From Deltaproteobacteria bacterium CSP1-8 (GTDB lineage: Bacteria > Desulfobacterota > Deferrimicrobia > Deferrimicrobiales > Deferrimicrobiaceae): 64,000 nucleotides of DNA. Within the stretch, counting starts at the first letter, position 1, and each line of letters starts with the position of its first letter. Under the pieces are notes generated by a model. The model made no database searches and was not told where the DNA came from. It worked only from the letters and a program-made list of their open reading frames with translations. The position numbers and the translations under genes are program-made. The stretch is from positions 65,627 to 129,626 of the forward strand of contig LDXO01000003.1 in assembly GCA_001443455.1 (NCBI GenBank), in the 5' to 3' direction. Of this stretch, positions 57,767 to 64,000 are shown piece by piece.

Positions 57767-58390
57767 GTGAATGTTCTTCGGGTACCGGGGGCCACGGGGA
57801 TGGTCGGATCGAGTCGTGAGAGCCCGGGGAAACGCACCGCCGAAAAAACATCCCTCTTTGGCCTGGTGAGTTTCCAGCCGCACCTGGCCATCGTCTTGAT
57901 CTTCCTGACGCTTACCCTGGCCGTCGTGGGCGTCCGGGTTTCGCAGGATTCGGGAATTCGGCGTGTGGATGACCTGGTGCGGGAAGCCCAGCGGGCCTTC
58001 GCCGCTCCGCAGAAGGAGGACGCGGGGGCCCGGGACCCGGCGGATGTGGAGGCGCGGGTCAGGGAATGGACGGGCGCAAGAATCATCCTCCCGCGGGACG
58101 AGGAGCTGTTTGCGTACACGGGGTTCTCCCGGGAGAAGATGGGGCGGCAGACGGTGGCCGCGGTCCGCTTCACCTTCTCGGGGGAACCGTACCTCCTCAT
58201 GGTCGTGCGGCGGGAGATGATCGGGGATGAGGGGTCCCCCGAATCCCTGTTTTCGGAATCGGGGTTCCTCTCCGGGGAGAAGGACGGGAAAGCGTTCGTC
58301 TTCTGGGAGAGGGAAGGGGTTTCGTACCTGCTTGTGACGGGAACGGAACTGGAGCATGCGTTCGACCTGGTCAGGAGATATTTCACCTGA
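57767..58390 (+). CDS. Single-pass membrane protein of unknown function
   Basis: 207 residues. A cytoplasmic N-terminal segment of about 40 residues, one membrane helix (HLAIVLIFLTLTLAVVGV) and a periplasmic region. The final part ('AFVFWEREGVSYLLVTGTELEHAFDLVR') resembles the tail of membrane anti-sigma factors (a strand pair reading 'VVYW..DG..Y.LV....'), but no cognate sigma factor is adjacent. It lies 18 bases after the LysM gene. Confidence 0.55.
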   Translation: MNVLRVPGATGMVGSSRESPGKRTAEKTSLFGLVSFQPHLAIVLIFLTLTLAVVGVRVSQDSGIRRVDDLVREAQRAFAAPQKEDAGARDPADVEARVREWTGARIILPRDEELFAYTGFSREKMGRQTVAAVRFTFSGEPYLLMVVRREMIGDEGSPESLFSESGFLSGEKDGKAFVFWEREGVSYLLVTGTELEHAFDLVRRYFT

Positions 58391-58428
58391 CCGGCAATCC
58401 TGCGCGATATTTCACGGGAGGAAATGCG

Positions 58429-59067
58429 ATGATCGTCGCCAAGAGAATGATGCGGAACCCGGTGTTCGTGGACGAGAACGACTCGATGAAGAAAGCGATG
58501 GACATCCTGAAGGAGCGGGAAATCCGGCATCTCCCGGTGCTGAAGGGAGGGGACAAGCTCGTGGGGATCCTGACCGAGACGGACATCAAGCAGGCCTCTC
58601 CCTCCCCCGCCACGGCCCTGGAGATCCGCGAGATCTTCTACCTTCTCGACAAGGTCAAGGTGAAGCAGATCATGACGCGGAGGGTATTCACGGTTTCCTC
58701 CAACGCTTCCATCGAGGAAGCGGCCCTGATCATGCGGGAAAAAAAGATCGGATGCCTCCCCGTCGTGGACGGCGGAAGGCTCGTCGGCATCCTGACCGAG
58801 ACCGATATCCTCGACGCGTTTCTCGATTCGATGGGGGTCAACGGGCCGGGATACCGGGTCGAGCTGGCCCTTCCGAACAGGCCCGGGATGCTCCTCGAGG
58901 TGGTGAAGCTCCTCAAGGACTTCGACGCGAACATCGTGTCGGTAGCGACGGCTTCCCACGACGACCCGGGGATGAGGATCCTCATCCTCCGGATCGAAAC
59001 GAAGAACTACAAGGTGCTCAAGGCGGCCATCAAAAAGAGCGGTTACGAGATTCTTTCGGCCGATTGA
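58429..59067 (+). CDS. AcuB-like CBS-CBS-ACT protein (second copy)
   Basis: 212 residues. The layout is that of the 46742 protein: 'KRMMRNPVFVDENDSMKKAM', 'QIMTRRVFTVSSNASIEEA' and an ACT part 'VELALPNRPGMLLEVVKLLKDFDAN'. The two share motif order and spacing, so they are paralogues. This copy opens toward the Fe-S genes; a role in their regulation is possible but unsupported. Confidence 0.82.
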   Translation: MIVAKRMMRNPVFVDENDSMKKAMDILKEREIRHLPVLKGGDKLVGILTETDIKQASPSPATALEIREIFYLLDKVKVKQIMTRRVFTVSSNASIEEAALIMREKKIGCLPVVDGGRLVGILTETDILDAFLDSMGVNGPGYRVELALPNRPGMLLEVVKLLKDFDANIVSVATASHDDPGMRILILRIETKNYKVLKAAIKKSGYEILSAD

Positions 59068-59146
59068 CCGGGATCAAGGAACCGGAAGGAAGAAAGAATC
59101 ATCCTACGAAAGACAGGCATTCACCAGTGGGAGGAGGTGTTGCGGA

Positions 59147-59365
59147 ATGAGAACGGACGTGGAGAAAGTCCTGGGCAAGATTCGCCCGGCCCTGCAGGCG
59201 GACGGGGGAGACGTGGAACTCGTCGACGTCGAAGGGGGCGTGGTGAAGGTGCGCCTGACCGGTGCGTGCGGAGGTTGTCCCATGGCCAACGTGACGCTGA
59301 AGAACGGGATCGAGGCGCTGCTGAAAAAGGAGATCCCCTCGGTCGACCGGGTCGAATCCGTGTAG
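59147..59365 (+). CDS. NifU C-terminal domain Fe-S carrier
   Basis: 72 residues, a single NifU-C (Nfu) domain: 'IRPALQADGGDVELVDVEGG' and Cys41/Cys44 in 'CGGCPMANVTL', which coordinate a [4Fe-4S] cluster for delivery to client proteins. It has no A-type or scaffold domain, so it needs a partner such as the IscU at 61913. Ribosome site GGAGGAGG lies upstream of the ATG. The ferredoxin follows after 23 bases. Confidence 0.93.
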   Translation: MRTDVEKVLGKIRPALQADGGDVELVDVEGGVVKVRLTGACGGCPMANVTLKNGIEALLKKEIPSVDRVESV

Positions 59366-59388
59366 TCCGACGGGCAAAAGGAAGCAGA

Positions 59389-59559
59389 ATGGCGTACCGG
59401 ATCACCGAGGAGTGCATCGCCTGCGCGGCATGCCTTCCGGAATGTCCCGAAGAGTGCATCGCGGAGGGGGACCCGGTCTATCTCATCGATGCGGCCAAGT
59501 GCACGGACTGCGCTTCCTGCGCGGCGGTATGCCCGACGGCGGCGTGCGTGCCGGCCTAG
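59389..59559 (+). CDS. Ferredoxin with two [4Fe-4S] clusters
   Basis: 56 residues, typical clostridial-type ferredoxin. The two cysteine runs are CIACAACLPECP and CTDCASCAAVCP (CX2CX2CX3CP), giving two [4Fe-4S] clusters as low-potential electron carriers. The ATG at 59389 has AAAAGGAAG ahead. Possible use: reducing the Fe-S scaffold, or anaerobic metabolism. Confidence 0.95.
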   Translation: MAYRITEECIACAACLPECPEECIAEGDPVYLIDAAKCTDCASCAAVCPTAACVPA

Positions 59560-59625
59560 GGAAGCGGCACGATCCGTCCGATCGGGGCTTTAGCCGCGCG
59601 GGGTGCCGTTGTCGGCCGGTCCCCT

Positions 59626-60171
59626 CTACAGAAGCTTCCGTACCTCCCTGTCGAAGTCGTCCTGGTCCAGGTACCCCACATGAACGTTCCGGATCTTGCC
59701 GTCCTTCCCGATGAAGAAGGTGGTCGGCAGGGAGGAGACGCCGCCGTAGGCCCTTGCCGTGTCAAGGTCCCCCAGGAGGATCCGGTATCCGATCCGATGG
59801 CTCATGACGAAGGCCGGGAGGTTCTCCCGGGTGTCGGTGTCGAGAGAGATCCCCACGAGTTCGAATCCCTTGTCCCGGTATTTGTTGTAGACGTCCACGA
59901 ACCCCGGGATCTCCTCGCGGCAGGGGAGGCACCACGTGGCGAAAAAGTTGACCACGGTGGGTTTCCCCAGGAAGTGCGAGGATTCGATGACGTTGCCGCT
60001 GATATCCTTGAGCGAGAAGGCCGGTGCGTTCGCCCCCGGAGGGGGGATTGCCCCGTCCGTCGTTCCCCACCCGTCGGCAAGATTTCCGCGCTGCGTGTTT
60101 TGGTAGAGGAGAAGGGCGGCCGCGGACGCCACGACCAGAACCCCGAAGAGCACCAGGGGGGATTTCTTCAT
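59626..60171 (-). CDS. ResA/TlpA-type membrane-anchored thioredoxin-like protein
   Basis: 181 residues. An N-terminal anchor (PLVLFGVLVVASAAALLLYQ) puts the redox domain in the periplasm. The active site is 'FFATWCLPCREEIPG', with 'LVGISLDTD' and a cis-proline in 'SSLPTTFFIGKDG'. It reduces disulfides such as apocytochrome c heme-binding cysteines. The TlpA-like lipoprotein (39320) is a relative with a different anchor. It converges with the ferredoxin gene. Confidence 0.9.
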   Translation of the reverse strand: MKKSPLVLFGVLVVASAAALLLYQNTQRGNLADGWGTTDGAIPPPGANAPAFSLKDISGNVIESSHFLGKPTVVNFFATWCLPCREEIPGFVDVYNKYRDKGFELVGISLDTDTRENLPAFVMSHRIGYRILLGDLDTARAYGGVSSLPTTFFIGKDGKIRNVHVGYLDQDDFDREVRKLL

Positions 60172-60483
60172 GAGGGAACCTCCGTGAATCCGACGATCCC
60201 CCGGTACGCCGTTTCGTTTTCCGGGGGCGCTGTGAGTATAATGAGGTTGGCAACAAGCTCTTGGTTTCCCGCCGTGCCAGCCGAAAAGTCCCCGGAATGG
60301 CGGCGGGCGGCCCGTGCCGGTGGTGCTTCGGCATTTCCGCGTTGTGCACCGTTTATTGTAAGGGGAGAAAGATGAAACGAAAAGCCCGTTCTCCCAATCG
60401 TACAGTCGGGATCGGCAAGGCCGCCCGGGGGCGGGGCGCGCGATCGTAGGAAGATCACCACATCCTGGCCGGGAGGAACACAG
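60172..60483. other. Gap of 312 bases with a possible promoter and a tiny ORF
   Basis: No normal-sized gene is supported. A perfect TATAAT at 60237-60242 (plus) has only a weak -35. A 25-codon ORF (60372-60449) with a good ribosome site is listed separately. No known structured RNA was recognised. The region divides the minus-strand ResA-like gene from the plus-strand mini-ferritin and isc genes, so it should hold their promoter. Confidence 0.4.
60372..60449 (+). CDS. Possible 25-residue basic peptide
   Basis: ATG at 60372 with AAGGGGAGAAAG just upstream encodes a short peptide of high Lys/Arg content (MKRKARSPNRTVGIGKAARG...). It ends 34 bases before the mini-ferritin start. It may be a leader peptide or chance. 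No conserved family is recognised. Confidence 0.25.
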   Translation: MKRKARSPNRTVGIGKAARGRGARS

Positions 60484-60681
60484 ATGGCAAAGTGGACGAT
60501 GGAAGAGGTGCTGCGCCTGGCGCTCCGGCACGAGATGGAAAACTTCGGGGAGTACAAGAAGGCCTCGGAGGAAATGAAGAATCCGGCGATCCGGTCGATG
60601 TTCAAGTTCCTGGCGGAGGAAGAGAAGAGACACATCAAGCTCATCCGGGACAAGATGACCGAGTTCAAGGTGAAGGAGTAG
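60484..60681 (+). CDS. Half-size ferritin-like (rubrerythrin-like) two-helix protein
   Basis: 65 residues, two helices. The first carries Glu in 'LRHEMENFGEYKKA'; the second has 'FLAEEEKRHIKLI' with an ExxH pair. That is one half of the diiron site of ferritin-like proteins, so the protein must dimerise to build the site, as in encapsulated ferritin. No encapsulin gene is in the window. It sits 13 bases before iscS, and 62817 encodes a relative. It may hold iron or guard against oxygen for Fe-S assembly. Confidence 0.8.
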   Translation: MAKWTMEEVLRLALRHEMENFGEYKKASEEMKNPAIRSMFKFLAEEEKRHIKLIRDKMTEFKVKE

Positions 60682-60694
60682 GCGGGGGTTGCCG

Positions 60695-61906
60695 TTGGCG
60701 CACATTTTCTTCGACCATATCTCCACCACGCCCCTCGACCCCCGCGTGCTCGAGGCGATGATGCCGTACCTCACCGAGTGGTACGGCAACCCGTCGTCCC
60801 ACATCCACGACCAGGGGCAGCGGGCGGTACAGGCGGTGGACGCGGCCCGGGCGGAGGTCGCACGCTTTGTCAACGCCAACCCGCAGGAGATCGTCTTCAC
60901 CTCCGGCTCGACCGAGGCGAACAACCTGGCGATCAAGGGCGCGGCGGCGGCCTGCGCAAAGAAAGGGAAGCACCTGGTGGTCTCCGAGGTGGAGCACTTC
61001 TCCGTGTTGAACGCCCTCCCGCCCCTTCGGAACCGGGGATACGAGGTCACAACCCTTTCGGCCGACAGCGACGGGAAGGTGGACCCGGACGACGTGCGGC
61101 GGGCCATCCGCCCCGACACGGTACTCGTCTCGGTGATGCACGCCAACGCGGAGATCGGAACGATCGAACCGATCGGGGAAATCGGGCGGATCACGAGGGA
61201 GCGGGAAGTCCTCTTCCACACGGACGCGACCGCGTCGGCGGGCCACATCCCGCTCGACGTCCGGGAAGCGGGAGCGGATCTTGTCACCCTGTCCGCGCAC
61301 AATTTCTACGGACCCAAGGGGACCGGCGCCCTCGTGGTGCGGGAGGGGGTGCGTCTCGATTCCCAGATCGACGGCGGATTCCAGGAGATGGGCTTCCGCG
61401 CCGGGACGGAAAACGTGCCCGGCATCGCAGGGATGGGCAAGGCGGCCGCGATCGCCTCCTCGGAGATGGGGGAGTGGGCGTCGCACCTTCGCCGGCTGGA
61501 GAAGAGGCTGCGCGACGGCATCGCTTCCTCGGTTACGCATCTCCACTTCACCGGCCACCCCACGGACCGTCTCCCGGGCCACGTGAGTTTCTGGGTCGAG
61601 TACGCGGAGGGCGAGTCCCTGCTGCTGTTCCTCTCCGTCCACGGCGTGATGGCGGCCTCGGGGTCGGCGTGCAGCTCGAACCTGAAAGGGAGGGACGAGG
61701 AGGACCTGGTCGCCTCCCACGTGCTCCGTGCGATCGGGGTCCCGAGCGACATCTGCACGGGGTCGATCACCTTCAGCATGGGGAAGGGGAACACCGAACA
61801 AGAGGTGGACCACGTCCTGTCCGTCCTGCCGGGAATCGTCAGGCGTCTCTGGGAGATGTCGCCCACCTATCTCGACTACCAGAAGAAGATCCTGCAGGGA
61901 GGGTAA
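60695..61906 (+). CDS. iscS: IscS-like protein lacking the PLP lysine
   Basis: 403 residues. The aminotransferase-like fold is intact ('FFDHISTTPLDPRVLEAMMP', 'FTSGSTEANNLAIKG', 'VEHFSVLN', active Cys326 in 'ASGSACSS', closing 'MSPTYLDYQKK'). But the lysine that holds PLP is Asn203 ('LSAHNFYGPKG'). Ala180 replaces Gln183 of E. coli IscS and Ala152 replaces Asn155, both PLP contacts. From memory this matches IscS of Archaeoglobus fulgidus ('DATAS'), which lacks PLP and desulfurase activity and serves as a cysteine-donating scaffold with IscU. TTG at 60695 has GGGGG six bases upstream; TTG at 60689 is an alternative. Confidence 0.88.
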   Translation: MAHIFFDHISTTPLDPRVLEAMMPYLTEWYGNPSSHIHDQGQRAVQAVDAARAEVARFVNANPQEIVFTSGSTEANNLAIKGAAAACAKKGKHLVVSEVEHFSVLNALPPLRNRGYEVTTLSADSDGKVDPDDVRRAIRPDTVLVSVMHANAEIGTIEPIGEIGRITREREVLFHTDATASAGHIPLDVREAGADLVTLSAHNFYGPKGTGALVVREGVRLDSQIDGGFQEMGFRAGTENVPGIAGMGKAAAIASSEMGEWASHLRRLEKRLRDGIASSVTHLHFTGHPTDRLPGHVSFWVEYAEGESLLLFLSVHGVMAASGSACSSNLKGRDEEDLVASHVLRAIGVPSDICTGSITFSMGKGNTEQEVDHVLSVLPGIVRRLWEMSPTYLDYQKKILQGG

Positions 61907-61912
61907 AGGGCC

Positions 61913-62296
61913 ATGGCGAGCGGACCGTACAGCGCGAAGGTGATGGACCACTTCATGAACCCGAGGAACGTCGGCGAGATCGAGGACGCCAGCGGCGTCG
62001 GCGAGGTCGGCAACCCTGCCTGCGGCGACATGATGCGCCTCTACCTCAAGGTCGAGGGCGGCAGGATCGTGGACGCGAAGTTCCGCACGTTCGGGTGCGG
62101 GGCCGCCATCGCCTCGAGTTCCATGCTGACGGAGATGATCAAGGGGAAGACGGTCGAGGAGGCACGGGCCATCACGAATCGGCACGTCGCCGACGCGCTC
62201 GACGGCCTCCCCGCCGTGAAGATCCACTGCTCGGTCATGGCGGAGGAGGCGGTGAAGTCCGCCCTGGACGATTACGCGAGAAAGAACCCCGCCTGA
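61913..62296 (+). CDS. iscU: Fe-S cluster scaffold IscU
   Basis: 127 residues. Cluster ligands are Cys37 ('NPACGD', with Asp39), Cys62 ('TFGCGAAIASSS') and Cys106 ('KIHCSVMAEEAV'), all intact. The loop after Cys106 lacks the LPPVK chaperone motif of E. coli IscU, which hscA binds; 'GLPAVKIHC' is close. It starts six bases after iscS. No iscA, hscA or hscB is present. Confidence 0.94.
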   Translation: MASGPYSAKVMDHFMNPRNVGEIEDASGVGEVGNPACGDMMRLYLKVEGGRIVDAKFRTFGCGAAIASSSMLTEMIKGKTVEEARAITNRHVADALDGLPAVKIHCSVMAEEAVKSALDDYARKNPA

Positions 62297-62317
62297 CGCC
62301 AAGGAGCGTGCATCGCG

Positions 62318-62839
62318 ATGCTGGACCGCAACGTGATCGAAATCCTTAAGGTCGCCCTCGCCCACGAGGAGCGGGCGAAGACGTTTTACGAGGGGCTGGC
62401 CCGCCGTCAGGGAGACAACCCCGCGGGGGACCTGTTCGCCTTCCTCGCGGAGGAGGAGGATGGGCACATCCGCAAGCTTTCCGCGAAGCACGGGATATCC
62501 GCCTCCGTCGCAGCTTGGGGAGAGAAGGTTTTGCCGTACATGATCGACCTGGACCGGCTCGCCTGGGAGGAAGGGATCGAGGCAGGGGGCGCCGAAGGTC
62601 CCGATGCGCTGCGGAAGGGGCTCTTGGTCGCGAAGAAGGCGGAGGCACATGCGATTGCTTTCTACCACCAGGCCGGGAAAGCGGTCGAGGACAGGGAGAC
62701 GGGGGAACTTCTTTCCCAACTGGAGTCCGAGGAGAGGATTCACCTTGCGAAGATCGAGGCATTCCTGAAAGACCTGGAAGAGCCCCGCGGGGCCATCAAC
62801 CGTTCCGGAGGCAGACATGAAGACGACGAACCCGATTGA
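62318..62839 (+). CDS. Ferritin-like four-helix protein (rubrerythrin type, no rubredoxin domain)
   Basis: 173 residues. Four helices with Glu/His ligand patterns 'LAHEERAKTFYEGL', 'FLAEEEDGHIRKL', 'KKAEAHAIAFYHQAG' and 'LESEERIHLAKI', a full diiron site in one chain. The rubredoxin-like domain of classic rubrerythrin is absent. Its last 23 bases overlap the next small ferritin-like gene. Likely roles are peroxide reduction, iron handling or sensing. Confidence 0.85.
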   Translation: MLDRNVIEILKVALAHEERAKTFYEGLARRQGDNPAGDLFAFLAEEEDGHIRKLSAKHGISASVAAWGEKVLPYMIDLDRLAWEEGIEAGGAEGPDALRKGLLVAKKAEAHAIAFYHQAGKAVEDRETGELLSQLESEERIHLAKIEAFLKDLEEPRGAINRSGGRHEDDEPD

Positions 62840-63017
62840 CGTGATCCGGATGGCGCTGGAGCGCGAGAAGATGGCGGTCCGGGACTACTCGGAATTCGCG
62901 AAGACGGCCACGGAGCCGTCGATCCGGGAGATGTTCCTCTTCCTGGCGGAGGAGGAGGAAAAGCACGTGAAGCTCCTGCAGGACGAGATCGACCGGGAGG
63001 TCAATCAGGAGATGTAG
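62817..63017 (+). CDS. Half-size ferritin-like two-helix protein (second)
   Basis: 66 residues. The same two-helix pattern as 60484-60681: 'MALEREKMAVRDY' and 'FLFLAEEEEKHVKLL' with one ExxH. The two copies flank iscS-iscU and the full ferritin-like gene. It overlaps the previous gene by 23 bases and ends 9 bases before cysS. Confidence 0.8.
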   Translation: MKTTNPIDVIRMALEREKMAVRDYSEFAKTATEPSIREMFLFLAEEEEKHVKLLQDEIDREVNQEM

Positions 63018-63026
63018 GGCCCCCCC

Positions 63027-64000
63027 ATGCTTTCCCTCTACGACACCGTTTCCCGGAAGAAGGTTCCGCTTGATCCCCTCCGGCCGGGGCGTGTCGGGGT
63101 ATATACGTGCGGCCCCACGGTGTACCGCTACGTCCACATCGGGAACCTGCGGACCTACCTGCTGACCGACCTGCTCCTGCGGGCCGTCCGGTTCGCCGGC
63201 CTCACGCCGTTCTCCGTCCAGAACATCACCGATATGGGGCATATGCACCAGGAGGCGCTTGAGCGGACGGAGGACAAGGTGATCGCCGCCGCCCGGGCTA
63301 TGGGGAAGACGGCGCGGGAGATCGCGGAGTTCTTCACCGGGGCGTTTTTCCGGGATTGCCGCCGGATGAACTTTCTTCCGTCCGACGTCTACCCGCGCGC
63401 GTCGGCCCACGTCCCCGAGATGATCGCGGTGGCGGAGGAGCTGGAGAGGAAGGGAGCCACCTACGGAGAGGGCGGGTACCTCTATTTCGACGTGACGAAG
63501 GCGAAGGGATACGGGGAGCTGTCCGGCGCGATCCTGGGGAAGGGGGAGGCGGCCGGCCGCACGGACGGGTCGATCCACCGCCGCAAGAGGCGCCCGGAGG
63601 ACTTCTCGCTGTGGCTTGCGGCGGAGCCCGGGCGGGAGTTCTGCTGGGAGAGCCCGTGGGGCGTCGGCTGGCCCGGATGGCACATCGAGTGCGCGGCGAT
63701 GGCGGGGAAGTACCTGGGGCCGGAGTTCGATATCCATGTGGGAGGCGCAGACCTTCGGTTTCCCCATCACGAAAACTCCCGGGCGATGGCGATGACGGCC
63801 ACCGGGGGGCGGTTCGCCTCCCTCTGGGTGCACGCGGCGCATCTGCAGGTCGACGGGCGCAAGATGTCCAAGTCGCTGAAAAACGAATATACGCTCGACG
63901 ACCTCGAGGCCCGGGGGGTGGACCCGATGGACTTCCGGTACCATTGCCTCACCCTCCATTACCGGACGCCGATGAACTTCACCTGGGAGGCGCAGGCGGC
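63027..64000 (+). CDS. cysS: Cysteinyl-tRNA synthetase (N-terminal part, runs off the window)
   Basis: About 324 residues are visible and the frame is open at the end. The class I start 'TCGPTVYRYVHIGNLRTYL' holds the HIGN version of HIGH, then zinc ligands Cys28-like and Cys in 'WHIECAAM', and His in 'FPHHENSRAMA'. The KMSKS loop is in 'DGRKMSKSLKN'. The loop 'NITDMGHMHQEALERTEDK' marks the GHM-type subgroup. It lies just after the Fe-S genes, fitting a cysteine-centred cluster. Confidence 0.92.
   Translation, partial: MLSLYDTVSRKKVPLDPLRPGRVGVYTCGPTVYRYVHIGNLRTYLLTDLLLRAVRFAGLTPFSVQNITDMGHMHQEALERTEDKVIAAARAMGKTAREIAEFFTGAFFRDCRRMNFLPSDVYPRASAHVPEMIAVAEELERKGATYGEGGYLYFDVTKAKGYGELSGAILGKGEAAGRTDGSIHRRKRRPEDFSLWLAAEPGREFCWESPWGVGWPGWHIECAAMAGKYLGPEFDIHVGGADLRFPHHENSRAMAMTATGGRFASLWVHAAHLQVDGRKMSKSLKNEYTLDDLEARGVDPMDFRYHCLTLHYRTPMNFTWEAQA

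Overview
The window is a 64 kb stretch of a GC-rich bacterial chromosome. It has dense gene packing, many 1-4 base start/stop overlaps and frequent GTG and TTG starts. Gene content and order (ispE, tRNA-Gln, prs, rplY, pth; rpsF-ssb-rpsR-rplI-dnaB; mreBCD-mrdA-rodA; dusB-ntrB-ntrC; spoVG; a membrane pyrophosphatase) suggest a Gram-negative, deltaproteobacterial (Desulfobacterota or Desulfuromonadota-like) anaerobe. The lineage is inferred from memory of gene orders, not from a search. There are no rRNA genes, CRISPR arrays, transposases or phage modules.

Bases 1-2927: the tail of a secreted beta-rich protein with lower GC, a 314-base gap, then an N-terminally short histidine kinase overlapping an NtrC-type sigma-54 activator. 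Bases 2928-15442: a proteostasis island on one strand. It holds a CheY-like receiver, DnaK, two tandem Hsp20s, a DnaJ with half a zinc finger, HtpX, a divergent ClpA-like unfoldase, a DUF1844 protein, an HtrA/DegQ protease and ClpB. A sigma-54-like promoter with an overlapping inverted repeat lies just upstream of it. A GGGGACA-type palindromic repeat occurs upstream of clpB, and a second copy lies in frame inside clpB.

Bases 15464-22243: housekeeping genes, namely isoprenoid synthesis, SpoVG, tRNA-Gln, Prs, ribosomal proteins L25, S6, S18 and L9, Pth, SSB and DnaB. Bases 22389-33798: a phosphatase/glycosyltransferase pair, a minus-strand dusB-kinase-regulator operon, a divergent proton pyrophosphatase, a nuclease-like protein and a PpiD-type chaperone. 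Bases 33909-39360: the rod-shape operon, with a perfect LacI-type palindrome on its promoter.

Bases 39320-50290: metabolic and redox genes. They include thioredoxin-like proteins, a sedoheptulose-7-phosphate isomerase and a GHMP sugar kinase, an FAD-dependent dehydrogenase, an alcohol dehydrogenase, AcuB- and AcuC-like genes, a CBS membrane protein and a nitroreductase. Bases 50363-59067: a coiled-coil lipoprotein diverging from a degenerate PilB/GspE-like pseudo-ATPase, an acyl-CoA ligase with an unknown partner, a LysM protein, a membrane protein and a second AcuB-like protein.

Bases 59147-64000 are the most unusual part: an Fe-S assembly cluster. It carries a NifU C-terminal domain protein, a ferredoxin, IscU, a partial cysS, one full-length ferritin-like protein and two half-size ones, and an IscS-like protein in which the PLP-binding lysine is asparagine. 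From memory this matches the PLP-free IscS of Archaeoglobus fulgidus. It suggests an Fe-S scaffold pair that does not make its own sulfide, wrapped in small diiron proteins.
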